This document shows, in pieces, positions 17,543-26,237 of a DNA stretch of 64,000 nt; position 1 is the first letter of the stretch, and the number at the start of each line of letters is the position of its first letter. The notes beneath the pieces were generated by a model, which did no database searches, was not told where the DNA came from, and saw only the letters and a program-made list of their open reading frames with translations. A program made the translations under genes and the position numbers. The stretch is from Shinella sp. Its GTDB lineage: Bacteria > Pseudomonadota > Alphaproteobacteria > Rhizobiales > Rhizobiaceae. The DNA lies in assembly GCA_003248775.1 (NCBI GenBank), contig QFQX01000005.1, forward strand, positions 62,001 to 126,000, given 5' to 3'.

Positions 17543-18652
17543 TCAGCGTTCGAGAACGGCGCGCAGTTCCACCATGTTGGAACGGACTCTCAGGATATAG
17601 AAACCCATCGTCGAGAGATGGTTCGGCATGATCCAACCATCCTCGGCACCGTTTGAGATGATCGCCGGCTGGATCCGGAGAGCGGATGCGAGCTGCTTCT
17701 CCATTTCCGTCCAGATGGCTGTCAGGTTACGCTCGCGGATCACGTCCATGAAGTCGGCGCGGGTCGCGCGCAGCAGTGCATACTGGGCGTAAAGCTGACC
17801 ATAGGCGAACCAGAAGCGATCATCGGCGCGCGTGTCGAACCATCCCGCATGGTATTCCTCCGAACGGCGGCGCAGGATGTCGGACGTGTTGCCGAGATCG
17901 CTCGCCATGCGGTCGAGCACCTGGGTCAGGTTGTCCGCGCGGGCGTCGAAGACGGCCTTGCAGGTCTCCAGATCGGAATTGAACTTGCGCCAGCTGTTGA
18001 CCGCTGAACGGTAATAGGCCGGCGTCGGCGTCTTGAAGCCGAAGGGATTGGTGCCGAAGTACCAGGTGCCCTCGTCGAACTGGATGTTGCCGCGCGCATC
18101 CTGCAGGTCGTTGTTGATACCGGAGGTACCGCGCACACGGCCGAGATTGTCCGCAAGCTCGATAGCGATGCGGCGAACCACCTGGTTCACGCCGCGCTGG
18201 AACGAGGCCTTGTTGTCGAAGAAGGGCGTGTTATCCCAGTCCATGCCGAAGAAACCGAGCTTGTAGAGCAGCGTCGACGAGATCCATATGTTCTGGTTGA
18301 CGTTGAAGTCGGTAAGGTCGGCGGCAATCGTCACGATAGCCGAATTCTGGCAGGTATTGGGCTTGTCGGGAACCGCAACGCCAGCGGCAATGGTTCGCTG
18401 GTTGAAGTCGTAGCCATTGACCATGTCCGGATTGAAATTGGTCCAGGCTTGCGTACGCCAGACGAACTGGCCGTAGAACACGAGCGCAATGACGATCAGC
18501 AGCAGGATCGGCCCCTTGATCATCCAGTTGCGGCGTTGATACCAGCCATGCGCGGCCATGAAAGGCCAGAACAGCCCGGCGAACACCAGCCCGATGCCGC
18601 GACCTATGGCAGCAAGGATGCGCCGGAAAAACGCGATGACCGGATCAAGCAT
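17543..18652 (-). CDS. DUF2333 family membrane protein
   Basis: The 369-aa protein has an amphipathic N-terminus, a possible re-entrant hydrophobic region (about 15-35) and a clear membrane helix (about 46-62, IKGPILLLIVIALVFYGQFVW). A long, mainly helical soluble domain follows, with GFFGMDWDNTPFFDNKASFQRG and FDEGTWYFGTNPFGFKTPTP. The family (DUF2333/COG5345) is conserved in alphaproteobacteria, with no known function. It is the last gene of a six-gene minus-strand operon and overlaps the preceding gene by eight bases, so its product is probably made in proportion with that protein. It may be the membrane anchor of the system. Confidence 0.8.
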   Translation of the reverse strand: MLDPVIAFFRRILAAIGRGIGLVFAGLFWPFMAAHGWYQRRNWMIKGPILLLIVIALVFYGQFVWRTQAWTNFNPDMVNGYDFNQRTIAAGVAVPDKPNTCQNSAIVTIAADLTDFNVNQNIWISSTLLYKLGFFGMDWDNTPFFDNKASFQRGVNQVVRRIAIELADNLGRVRGTSGINNDLQDARGNIQFDEGTWYFGTNPFGFKTPTPAYYRSAVNSWRKFNSDLETCKAVFDARADNLTQVLDRMASDLGNTSDILRRRSEEYHAGWFDTRADDRFWFAYGQLYAQYALLRATRADFMDVIRERNLTAIWTEMEKQLASALRIQPAIISNGAEDGWIMPNHLSTMGFYILRVRSNMVELRAVLER

Positions 18653-19943
18653 TGTCGTCGTCTCCTATGCCGTAAAGGCGTTTGCGGAAGGCAGCTTTGT
18701 CCTGCAGATAGGTTTGCGTAAGTCGCGTTACAACGAATTCGCGAAATACGTCGCTATATCCTTCATAAGCTTCATAAAAGCCCTGTTTGTCGAAAATGAA
18801 CCGCGACACGAAGTCCGAGGGCACCATTTGCGCGATCAACCGGTTGGTCAACCACTGGTCGGCATGGTCAGGGCGGGCGCGGATCAGCAGGAAGCGGCGC
18901 TCGGGCGCCACATCGGCAATCTTGATGCTGCCGGTCGCCGCGATCTGCCGCAGCATTTCCTGCAGGAACGGATAGGTCCCATCACGCGCGACGAGTTCCG
19001 CGTTGCGGTGGAGGAAGGTCTGCAGCCACACCGCGTCAATGCGGGAGAAATCAAGCGCCGGATCGGACTGATAGGCGAGCGCCAGCGCCGCCATTTCAGC
19101 ACGATGGGCGAGAAGACCGGAGGCATCCACCCAGCTTGCCCGCGGCAGTTCGATCCGCCCGGTCTTGGCCAGGAAATCGAAAATCGCCGCCGGGTCTTTG
19201 CTGGAAATATAGCTGACCTGCCACGGACGCGACCGACGAAAACCCGGAGCTGACGGATCGCAGATGACTGTGGTGATCTTGTCATCGACGAAAACATAAA
19301 CGCCGCCGAAATGATTGGCCCAGAAGGCATCGTGCCGGAAGACCAGCTTGTCGGGCACGAGCATGTTCTGGCGGATATCACCCGTCAGCTTCGCAAGCTC
19401 CACCATGCGGTTCAGCATCGCATCGTCGCGCCATGCCTCGGGATCGGCCTGCAGCCGGTCGGCGAGCTGTCGCAGTTCGCCCGCCTTGCCGAGCAGATCC
19501 TCGGCGGAGAGCACCCGGAATTGCACCTCGTTGATCGACAGAAGATCCTCAAGGCTCTCGACCGTGGAAACGGAATCCTCGATCTCGCCGTAGAGGGCAT
19601 CCTTGATGGTGATCGCATTGATCGCCCGCGCGTTCGCCCGATAGAATTCATGCATCAGGCCGGCGGTATTGGAAAAACTCGTATGAACGACCGGCAGGTT
19701 CTCCTGATCCGGCGTCATGATCACGAAACGCCGGTTGACACGGTTGGGATCGAGATAATCCCTGTCCCCAAGCTCCGCCGCGATCTGGGGGGAAAAACCG
19801 GTCATGTCGATATCGAATTCGGCAAGCGCCGTCGGCCTCAGTCCGAAACCCGAAAGCGCCTTATTGTAACGCTCGATCAGATGCGGCTCACGAATGGTCA
19901 GCAGCCTGCCATAGATGAGTTCGGCTTCGAGAAGACGGTTCAT
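18645..19943 (-). CDS. conserved protein of unknown function (DUF6638-like)
   Basis: The 432-aa protein has no signal peptide or membrane segment. It begins MNRLLEAELIYGRLL and contains GVYVFVDDKITTVICDPSAPGFRRSRPWQVSYISS near the middle, with a mixed alpha/beta composition. I recognise it as a conserved rhizobial protein always found with the DUF2333 gene; the DUF6638 name is from memory and not certain. Its ATG overlaps the stop of the DUF559 gene as ATGA, and its own end overlaps the DUF2333 start, implying tight translational coupling. It is likely cytoplasmic and a partner of the AAA+ ATPase. Confidence 0.65.
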   Translation of the reverse strand: MNRLLEAELIYGRLLTIREPHLIERYNKALSGFGLRPTALAEFDIDMTGFSPQIAAELGDRDYLDPNRVNRRFVIMTPDQENLPVVHTSFSNTAGLMHEFYRANARAINAITIKDALYGEIEDSVSTVESLEDLLSINEVQFRVLSAEDLLGKAGELRQLADRLQADPEAWRDDAMLNRMVELAKLTGDIRQNMLVPDKLVFRHDAFWANHFGGVYVFVDDKITTVICDPSAPGFRRSRPWQVSYISSKDPAAIFDFLAKTGRIELPRASWVDASGLLAHRAEMAALALAYQSDPALDFSRIDAVWLQTFLHRNAELVARDGTYPFLQEMLRQIAATGSIKIADVAPERRFLLIRARPDHADQWLTNRLIAQMVPSDFVSRFIFDKQGFYEAYEGYSDVFREFVVTRLTQTYLQDKAAFRKRLYGIGDDDNA

Positions 19944-20347
19944 GACTTGCCGCTCGCAGGCAGGAACACAAAATCACCACTGGCACATGGCTCCGTCAAA
20001 CGGCCATCCAGTATCGTTACGATTGTCTCCAGCACCGCGCGTCGTTCGCGTAGCACATCAACGTTCCAGAACCGCGCAACAGACCAACCGTTCAAATTCA
20101 TGAATGAATTCCGTTTTTCATCATAGGCACTATCTACATGCTGACTACCGTCAACCTCTACCACGAGCAAAGCCTCACGACATGCAAAGTCCGCGAAATA
20201 TGGACCGATGGGGAGCTGACGAACGAACTTGAAACCGTTAAGGCGTCGTCCCCTAAGCTCAAACCATAACAGGGCTTCCGCATCATTATCACCACGACGA
20301 AGTCGTCGAGCGCGTTTTGTCTTGCTGATGTTCGCTCCCCGCATCAA
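19940..20347 (-). CDS. DUF559 (Vsr/PD-(D/E)XK-like) endonuclease-domain protein
   Basis: The 135-aa protein matches DUF559: ARRLRRGDNDAEALLWFELRGRRLNGFKFVRQLPIGPYFADFACREALLVVEVDGSQH. The Asp in FADF and the Glu-X-Asp in VEVDGSQH fit the PD-(D/E)XK nuclease pattern related to very-short-patch repair enzymes. The family's biological role is unclear. It sits inside the otherwise conserved operon, with a mosaic repeat immediately upstream (20367-20505), and its stop overlaps the next start. It may be an inserted cargo gene rather than an original member. Confidence 0.8.
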   Translation of the reverse strand: MMRGANISKTKRARRLRRGDNDAEALLWFELRGRRLNGFKFVRQLPIGPYFADFACREALLVVEVDGSQHVDSAYDEKRNSFMNLNGWSVARFWNVDVLRERRAVLETIVTILDGRLTEPCASGDFVFLPASGKS

Positions 20348-20366
20348 CGCTCCGTGTCTGCGAATT

Positions 20367-20505
20367 GCCCCTCACCCTAACCCTCTCCCCGCAAGCGGGG
20401 AGAGGGAATACGCTATCACGCCACGGCACACTTGCGCGCAGGACATCTGCCACCTCCCTTCTCCCCGTTTACGGGGAGAAGGTGCCCGAAGGGCGGATGA
20501 GGGGC
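20367..20505. repeat. RIME1-like intergenic mosaic element, copy 1
   Basis: The 139-bp element has ends GCCCCTCACCC and GGATGAGGGGC (near-perfect inverted repeats) and two internal palindromes built around CTCTCCCCGCAAGCGGGGAG and CTTCTCCCCGTTTACGGGGA. This is the structure of the Rhizobium intergenic mosaic element RIME1. A second copy is at 58040-58155. It lies between the AAA+ ATPase and DUF559 genes and would form strong hairpins in the operon mRNA. Confidence 0.85.
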
Positions 20506-20535
20506 TGAAACGGCAAGCATCATGCTTTGGCCACT

Positions 20536-22455
20536 TCACCATTTCCCTTCCCGCTTCATCGTCTCGATCTCGCTGACCGCCTTTTCGCGCAGACGTTCGC
20601 GGCGCACGATGTCGGCGACCACGGCATCGTCGGACTTGTCGGCATAGCGGAATTCGCTGTCGGCGTAGCGGTTGATCTCCTGAAGGATCATCTCCATCGT
20701 CACCGGACCGCGAAGCTCGGCGATCATCGCTTTTTTCTCGTCGTAGCTGCGGCGCATGAAGGCTTCGGGTGCCGCAAACCACTCGTCCGGCAGTTCTACA
20801 TCCATCACACGCATCTTGATCGCATCGGTGATGTTCTTGATCGCACGGCCGGTGAAGCGAGGTTCGGCCAGCTTGATCTCGTGAAGGTAGGCGCCGATAT
20901 CGGCCAGCGTCTCGATCCTGCCATGGCTCTTTTCGAACCGCTGCCAGACGGCCACCAACCCATCCTCTTCCGGACGGTTATGCTTGTCATAGGAGACGGA
21001 CACCGCCCGCTTGATTTCCTGATTGGCGAACAACTGGTGCTCACCGAGCGGGATCGAATGGTTCTTGCCGATCAAAAGCGCGAAGATATCGATGTAATCG
21101 GCCTCGCTCTGCGGTCCATCGACAAGCCAGCGCGCCCCGGCCCGCTGGCGGAGCGCATCGTCGACATTCTCCGGATAATTCGAGAACATGCCGAAGCAGC
21201 AATTGCCGCGCACCACGGTCGAGGCGCCGGCGAAGCTCTCCATCAGCACCGCCGTCACTTCATGCTGGCCGGCCGACGCCCGGTCGTCGGAACGCTTCGC
21301 CGCCACCTGATCGACATCGTCGATGGTGCCGAAACCGATGACGCGGGGATTGGTGACGTTGTCGATGAAGGCCTTGCAGTTCTGGCCCGACTTGCCCTGG
21401 TAGGACGAAATCTGGTCGACGCCGAAATTCTCGTAATGGAAGGCGTAGCCTGCCACCTGGCAATAGTCGTTCAGAAGCCCCGCCAGCATCTGGATCAGGA
21501 TGGTCTTGCCAGTACCCGGCATGCCGTCGCCGATGAAGGTGAAGAGAAAGCCGCCCAGTTCGACGAACGGGTTCATCTGCCGGTCGAAGTCATAGGCCAT
21601 CATCATCTTGGCAAGCTTCATCGCCTGAAACTTGGCGATGTGATTGCCGACGATTTCCTCCGGCTTCTTGAAGGTCATCGAGAGCGGCTTGCGTCGCGCA
21701 CCCGGCGCGACATCGAAGCCATCCAGCGTGAAATCGTCCTGATCGATGCGGATATGGGTGTTCTCGAAGGGCGAAAGACCCGTGAACCGCGCCTTCCGCC
21801 CGATCAGCCCATCGATGGCAGCGCGGGCAAAACCTCTGGCACGGCCGACCAGCGTCGCCTCGTCGCCCGACCCGGCAATCGCGGCGTCGAGTCCGGCAAC
21901 CATGCTTTTCAATGCATCCTGCGGCGTATCGAACAGGAAATCCGGTTCGTGGATGTCATTGACCGGCTCCCCCTCACCCTGCAGCGTCGACAGAAGATAG
22001 GCGGCGAGCGAAAACGCGGCGACATAGGCCGATGCGGAAAGCAGCGCCTTGAACCGGCCGGCATCCTCGCCCTGCAAGGGGGCGGAAAGATTGCGCGCCT
22101 GCAACTGTTCGAGATCGGTCTGACGGGCGAACACATCCGCAATCGCCAAAGCCACCTGAATGCCGCGGCGAACACGATAAAGCACGGCATGCTGCTGCGG
22201 TGTCATCAGCGGATCGCCGCCACCTCCGGACGACTGAACGGTCTTTGACAGTTCGATCTCCCGCGTGCGGCGAACCGATCCCGTCGAAACCGTCGGCACG
22301 AAGCGCCTGTTGGTGCCGGCAAGCGGCGTGCCGCCTCCCGCGCCGTCTCCCGCATCGATGACCACGGCGCGGGTCACGAGCCCCTGCGCGACGGCCAGAT
22401 GCTTGCGGATCTCGTCCTCGCGGATGGTCGTCAACCCGGCGTTCAGTCCGTTCAT
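20536..22455 (-). CDS. AAA+ ATPase of an uncharacterised operon
   Basis: The 639-aa protein has a Walker A motif GDGMPGTGKT at residues 309-318, a Walker B-like segment VIGFGTIDDVD near 368-378, and a candidate sensor region (FGMFSNYPENVDDALRQRAG) with an arginine-finger-like position. The N-terminal 300 residues are mostly helical, include a hydrophobic stretch (about 140-162, SAYVAAFSLAAYLLSTL), and may bind a partner or membrane. The C-terminal 150 residues are helical and charged. It belongs to no family I can name beyond AAA+. It starts four bases after the stop of the 382-aa gene. It is the probable motor of the operon. Confidence 0.75.
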   Translation of the reverse strand: MNGLNAGLTTIREDEIRKHLAVAQGLVTRAVVIDAGDGAGGGTPLAGTNRRFVPTVSTGSVRRTREIELSKTVQSSGGGGDPLMTPQQHAVLYRVRRGIQVALAIADVFARQTDLEQLQARNLSAPLQGEDAGRFKALLSASAYVAAFSLAAYLLSTLQGEGEPVNDIHEPDFLFDTPQDALKSMVAGLDAAIAGSGDEATLVGRARGFARAAIDGLIGRKARFTGLSPFENTHIRIDQDDFTLDGFDVAPGARRKPLSMTFKKPEEIVGNHIAKFQAMKLAKMMMAYDFDRQMNPFVELGGFLFTFIGDGMPGTGKTILIQMLAGLLNDYCQVAGYAFHYENFGVDQISSYQGKSGQNCKAFIDNVTNPRVIGFGTIDDVDQVAAKRSDDRASAGQHEVTAVLMESFAGASTVVRGNCCFGMFSNYPENVDDALRQRAGARWLVDGPQSEADYIDIFALLIGKNHSIPLGEHQLFANQEIKRAVSVSYDKHNRPEEDGLVAVWQRFEKSHGRIETLADIGAYLHEIKLAEPRFTGRAIKNITDAIKMRVMDVELPDEWFAAPEAFMRRSYDEKKAMIAELRGPVTMEMILQEINRYADSEFRYADKSDDAVVADIVRRERLREKAVSEIETMKREGKW

Positions 22456-22459
22456 GATG

Positions 22460-23608
22460 CTAGACCTCGCTGACCACGTTATTGCCGGAAATCACATGGA
22501 CCTTGTAGTTGCCGAAGATGGCATTGGCCTCACCCGAGGCATAAAGCGCCTGATAAGCGTCGTGCGGCACCAGCGCATGCTTTTCGTAGGCCGAAACGCC
22601 CATGCGCGCCGCTTCGAGGTCGCCCGTCTCGATATGGAATTCCTGCGTCGCCGGCGTCGAGGAGAAGAAGCCGCGCTGCGCCGGGCGCTCAGCCTTGGAG
22701 AAGACTTCCTGCATCGTCCAGGTCAGGAGCCAGGCGTTTTCGGGTTTGCGTACCCGCGACAGGATCTCGTTGATCCGGGCATTGTTCTCCGTGATCCCGG
22801 CCGAATAGAAGGGACCGAGCACGATGCGCCGGAGAAGCTTCGGATGCAGCGTCGGAAAATCCTTGTCCATGTTGGTGGCGATCGTCGCCGGCGTCAGCGA
22901 ATAGGCGCCGTTCTTGCCGGCGAAATCGTCGAACTGCGCGGCAAGTTCCGGGTTCAGCAGGCCACCGACCGGAAGCGGAATATCGACATCGGCACTGAGC
23001 TTGCCGTCCTCTCCCACCAGCAGTTTCGCAACATTGGCGGAACTGTCCTCGATGCCGGCGACATAGATCATCGGCAGCGTGTTGGTGCCGTCGAACACAG
23101 CCCAGTTCACCACGTAATAAGGCCTGCGGCTCGCCTCATTGACCGTCACCCGCACGGTTTCCGGCAGGACGTAAGGCGAGAAGATCGCGCCCCGGCCGAT
23201 CTGCTCCAGATAGAGACGCTCCGCCATCCGCGATTGCAGCGCCTCGGGAAAGGCCTTCTGCCGCAGGATGAAATCGACCATCTCTGTCCGTAGCGCCGCC
23301 GCCTCGGGTATTTCGGCAAGCCGCTTCTCCGCGCTCGTCCGGTCGTTTTCCAGCTCCAGCACGTTCTGGAACACGGGAAAACCGCTTTCCGCCTTTGAAA
23401 TGCGGAACTGCTCGGTGAAGCCGATCCGGTTTTCCCAGCAGGCGAAGGAATTCTTGAGACGGTCGACATAGGGCAGCAGCAGCGCTCCCGCCACCCCGCT
23501 GCCCGGCAGCATCAGGTCGGGATTGCGCAGGTAGATCTCAAGCCCGCCGAGCGCCGCCCGAATCGACTGGAAATACTGTGCGACCGGCCCATCGACAGCA
23601 TTCAGCAT
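22460..23608 (-). CDS. conserved protein of unknown function, operon member
   Basis: I do not recognise this 382-aa protein. There is no signal peptide or membrane helix. The N-terminal half looks helical (AAALRTEMVDFILRQKAFPEALQSRMAERL) and the middle is strand-rich (VRVTVNEASRRPYYVVNWAVFDGTNTLPMIYVAG). It lies between the coiled-coil gene (108 bp upstream) and the AAA+ ATPase gene (4 bp downstream), so it should act in the same process. Its Shine-Dalgarno is weak, which together with the 108-bp gap leaves room for an internal control point. Confidence 0.6.
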   Translation of the reverse strand: MLNAVDGPVAQYFQSIRAALGGLEIYLRNPDLMLPGSGVAGALLLPYVDRLKNSFACWENRIGFTEQFRISKAESGFPVFQNVLELENDRTSAEKRLAEIPEAAALRTEMVDFILRQKAFPEALQSRMAERLYLEQIGRGAIFSPYVLPETVRVTVNEASRRPYYVVNWAVFDGTNTLPMIYVAGIEDSSANVAKLLVGEDGKLSADVDIPLPVGGLLNPELAAQFDDFAGKNGAYSLTPATIATNMDKDFPTLHPKLLRRIVLGPFYSAGITENNARINEILSRVRKPENAWLLTWTMQEVFSKAERPAQRGFFSSTPATQEFHIETGDLEAARMGVSAYEKHALVPHDAYQALYASGEANAIFGNYKVHVISGNNVVSEV

Positions 23609-23716
23609 GGCACCGGCCCTGTTGTTCTTTTCAGTTCAAGGGCAACGGGGGGTATTTCCGACACGCTTGCGTCTCCAATGCGCCATACATCCAAACTCGG
23701 CAATATGCCCGGCCGA

Positions 23717-24805
23717 TCAGGACTTCACATAGTTCGCCGCGTTGTGCTTTTCGAGCACCGCCTGGAAACGGCGGGCGAAAGCCTCGTCTGCGAGCTTCTT
23801 GCGGCGCTGGATGTCCTGCGTCGACAGCATGTTCTTCTCGTGCAGTTCGAGAAGGTCGCCGATATGGCGCTGGGCGGCGGAGCCGATGCCGGCCATGGTC
23901 TCTTCCGCAGCGGTGTCGACCTGGCTGCCAAGCGTGTTGATCTTGTGGGCCACGTCCTGCTGGGCGGCGGTCTTCAACGAATCTTCCAGTGCCTTGTAGA
24001 GCACGATGCGCTGCTCGGTATCGATCGTCAGCTTGTTGATCAGCGTGTTCTGCGCGGCGATCTGGTTGTTGAGCGAATCGACGAAGGTCTGGAACATCGA
24101 GGTGTAGCGCTCGAGCGTCTGGCTTTCCGCCAGCAATTCCTGCTCCTTGGCCTGCATCTGGTTGTATTCGGTCGCAAGCTTCGAGCGTTCGCCTTCCAGC
24201 TCGGTGCGGGCCGACTGGTCCGTCGAGGCAGCGATCCTGTTCTCGATGTCGAGCAGCATCGGGTTGAGCTCCTCGATGCGCTTCTGAGTCGCTTCAAGGC
24301 TGGCAATCGTGCCCTTGCGGCGCTCGATCACCTGGATCAGGCTCGCCTCGGAACTCTTGTAGCGCTGGTCGAGCACGCCGCGCTGGTCTTTCAGGATGCC
24401 GACGATGCTGTCGGACTTGGAAAGCAGTTCCTGCAGGTTTCCGGCGAGCGACATGTTGCGAACGCGTTCGGTACGCATGCGCTGCGCGCTCTGCTTGGAG
24501 AATATGCCAATGAATTTCTCGTAGCCCGTATAGCTCTTCATGCTCTCGAATTCTGAGCCGAAGACATTGGTCGCATCTTCCAGCCCGATGATCAGGTCGG
24601 CAATATTCGCCTCCATCACCTTCTGCTGGTTGATGACATCCTGGATACGCGCATTCTCGATGTCGAAATTAACGTCGCCGAGCTTGGTTTCGGCCTTGGC
24701 GAACTGGTCGAGAACGACGCTGGACTTCTCCAGCTTGCCTTTCATGTCGTTGACGATGCCGCGGGTCTTTTCGATTTCGCTGTCGAAGGACTGTAGCGAG
24801 GCCAT
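23717..24805 (-). CDS. long coiled-coil protein, first gene of the operon
   Basis: The 362-aa protein is almost entirely helical, with heptad-like stretches at about 1-50, 125-235 and 250-350 (for example KRIEELNPMLLDIENRI and ERSKLATEYNQMQAKEQELL). It has no signal peptide or membrane helix. The overall character resembles TelA-like or PspA-like helical proteins, but I cannot assign either family. GGGAGAT precedes the ATG. As the first gene it is likely made in excess, as expected for a filament or scaffold acted on by the AAA+ ATPase encoded two genes later. Confidence 0.65.
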   Translation of the reverse strand: MASLQSFDSEIEKTRGIVNDMKGKLEKSSVVLDQFAKAETKLGDVNFDIENARIQDVINQQKVMEANIADLIIGLEDATNVFGSEFESMKSYTGYEKFIGIFSKQSAQRMRTERVRNMSLAGNLQELLSKSDSIVGILKDQRGVLDQRYKSSEASLIQVIERRKGTIASLEATQKRIEELNPMLLDIENRIAASTDQSARTELEGERSKLATEYNQMQAKEQELLAESQTLERYTSMFQTFVDSLNNQIAAQNTLINKLTIDTEQRIVLYKALEDSLKTAAQQDVAHKINTLGSQVDTAAEETMAGIGSAAQRHIGDLLELHEKNMLSTQDIQRRKKLADEAFARRFQAVLEKHNAANYVKS

Positions 24806-24904
24806 GCTGGTTCATCTCCCGAAATGAATAAATGGGCGGAAAAACCGCCTCTTTCTATCTGGCGAACTTATCTTATTTCTTTCATTTGAAAACCCGATAA
24901 CGGC

Positions 24905-24933
24905 GAAAGCCGGGCAGTTGCCGCCCGGCTTTC
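24905..24933 (-). terminator. hairpin after the pseudoazurin gene
   Basis: An 11-bp perfect stem (GAAAGCCGGGC, 24905-24915, with GCCCGGCTTTC, 24923-24933) lies between the pseudoazurin stop and the promoter region of the coiled-coil operon. Confidence 0.65.
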
Positions 24934-24958
24934 CATTAAAAAACAAAGCCTGAAGAGA

Positions 24959-25411
24959 TCAGAGGCCGAGAGCGGCGATCTCTGCATCCAGTCGCTCGCG
25001 TGCCTTCTTCGGCAGCTTGCCGGTCTTGACCGCATCCAGATTGGCGGGAGCGCCCTCGCCGACGACGACCAGCGCCACCATGCCCATTCCAACATGCGGC
25101 GTGCACTTCACGACATAGGCGCCGTCCTTGTCGACCGTGACCTTCAGGGCCTCATTCATCTTGCCCTTGGCCAGTTCCACACCTTCCGGAACCATGTCCT
25201 TTACGTAGGCGGCGTCATGCCCCTTATCGACCGGAACGAAAGTGATGGTGTCTCCGACGGCGGCCTTCACGGTCGCCGGTTCGAACACCATAGCATCGCC
25301 GTTGGAGCCCTTGTTCAGCATCTTTACTTCGATGTCGGCGGCAAGGGCCGGAAAGGCGAAAAGACCTGCAACCGCCGCGGCGCCGACGAAACGAATGATC
25401 CTGTTCTGCAT
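24959..25411 (-). CDS. pseudoazurin (type 1 copper electron carrier)
   Basis: The 150-aa precursor has a signal peptide (1-24, cleaved after ALA). The copper ligands have exact pseudoazurin spacing: His65, Cys103, His106 and Met111 (matching His40, Cys78, His81 and Met86 of mature pseudoazurin). Pseudoazurins carry electrons in the periplasm to nitrite reductase, nitrous oxide reductase or other acceptors. An FNR-like box at 25487-25500 suggests induction under low oxygen. A cytochrome c gene follows the same orientation upstream. No nir or nos genes are in the window. Confidence 0.93.
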   Translation of the reverse strand: MQNRIIRFVGAAAVAGLFAFPALAADIEVKMLNKGSNGDAMVFEPATVKAAVGDTITFVPVDKGHDAAYVKDMVPEGVELAKGKMNEALKVTVDKDGAYVVKCTPHVGMGMVALVVVGEGAPANLDAVKTGKLPKKARERLDAEIAALGL

Positions 25412-25486
25412 GTGTCACTCCTGAGCAATAACCCGCACCCTGTGGGTTTGTCCGGGTATTTTCTAACGGAATGAACGCGGCCATCT

Positions 25487-25500
25487 TTGACCAGAATCAA
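25487..25500 (-). promoter_or_regulatory. FNR/FixK/NnrR-type box upstream of pseudoazurin
   Basis: TTGAC-CAGA-ATCAA matches the TTGAT-N4-ATCAA consensus in nine of ten positions. Its centre is about 82 bp upstream of the pseudoazurin ATG, compatible with activation at -41.5. Confidence 0.55.
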
Positions 25501-25511
25501 ATAAGACGAGC

Positions 25512-25543
25512 AAACGCATCCGGCCCTCTGGCCGGATGCGTTT
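25512..25543. terminator. terminator between cytochrome c and pseudoazurin
   Basis: A perfect 14-bp stem (25512-25525 with 25530-25543, loop CTCT) lies after the cytochrome c stop. The U-tract is longest on the plus strand, so it may act in both directions. It separates cytochrome c from the pseudoazurin promoter. Confidence 0.75.
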
Positions 25544-25553
25544 TTCGTCAATT

Positions 25554-25940
25554 TCAGTTACCGCCGGCTGCCGGGTCCTTGAGATAGGCAATCACGTTGG
25601 CGATATCGTCGGGCTTTTTCAGGCCCGCAAAAGCCATCTTGGTACCGGGAACAAGCTCCTTCGGCTTCGGTAGATAAGCGGCAAGCTCCTCCTCGCTCCA
25701 CACCTTACCCTGACCGAACGCGGTCATGGCGGGAGAATATTTGTAGTCGGCGACGCTAGCCACCGGACGGCCGATGATGCCCATCAGCGTCGGGCCGACT
25801 TTGTTCTTCGCTTCCGTCGCCGTATGGCAGGCAGCGCATTGCTTGAAGACTTTTGCGCCAGCAACCGGATCGCCGTCGGCGAGTGCAAGTCCCGCGGGAA
25901 GGATCATGGCCGCGGCCACAATCAGACAATGAAGCTTCAT
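25554..25940 (-). CDS. periplasmic class I cytochrome c
   Basis: The 128-aa precursor has a signal peptide (1-21). The heme-binding CAACH motif is at residues 35-39, and the axial Met102 lies in PGTKMAF near the C-terminus. Length and motifs fit a small soluble class I cytochrome c of the c2/c550 type. ATG 25940 is chosen because it gives a proper signal peptide. It shares orientation with the pseudoazurin gene but a strong terminator divides them, so they are probably separate transcripts serving related electron-transfer roles. Confidence 0.9.
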   Translation of the reverse strand: MKLHCLIVAAAMILPAGLALADGDPVAGAKVFKQCAACHTATEAKNKVGPTLMGIIGRPVASVADYKYSPAMTAFGQGKVWSEEELAAYLPKPKELVPGTKMAFAGLKKPDDIANVIAYLKDPAAGGN

Positions 25941-26237
25941 GGTGTTTCCTCTCTCGAAATATCGACGCCCGACACCGGCGGTCTGCGCCAATTGCAAGCC
26001 TAGCCCCTTCCGTGAACATTGGCCACTGCGCGCTTTGATGCAGGGGGCGAGACCCGGTGAAAATTCTCAGGTCAAACATCGTTGCCGTGATCGAGAACAG
26101 GGCTTCCACGGCCTGTCGTAAAAAAATCGCTGCGTCGCAAACAGGGTGTGCGTTCCGCCGCAAATGCACCGGGCGCGCTTGCTTTTGTGGGGTATTGAAT
26201 GTTGACTTGGGAACATCAAAAACACTGGGAGTCAAAA

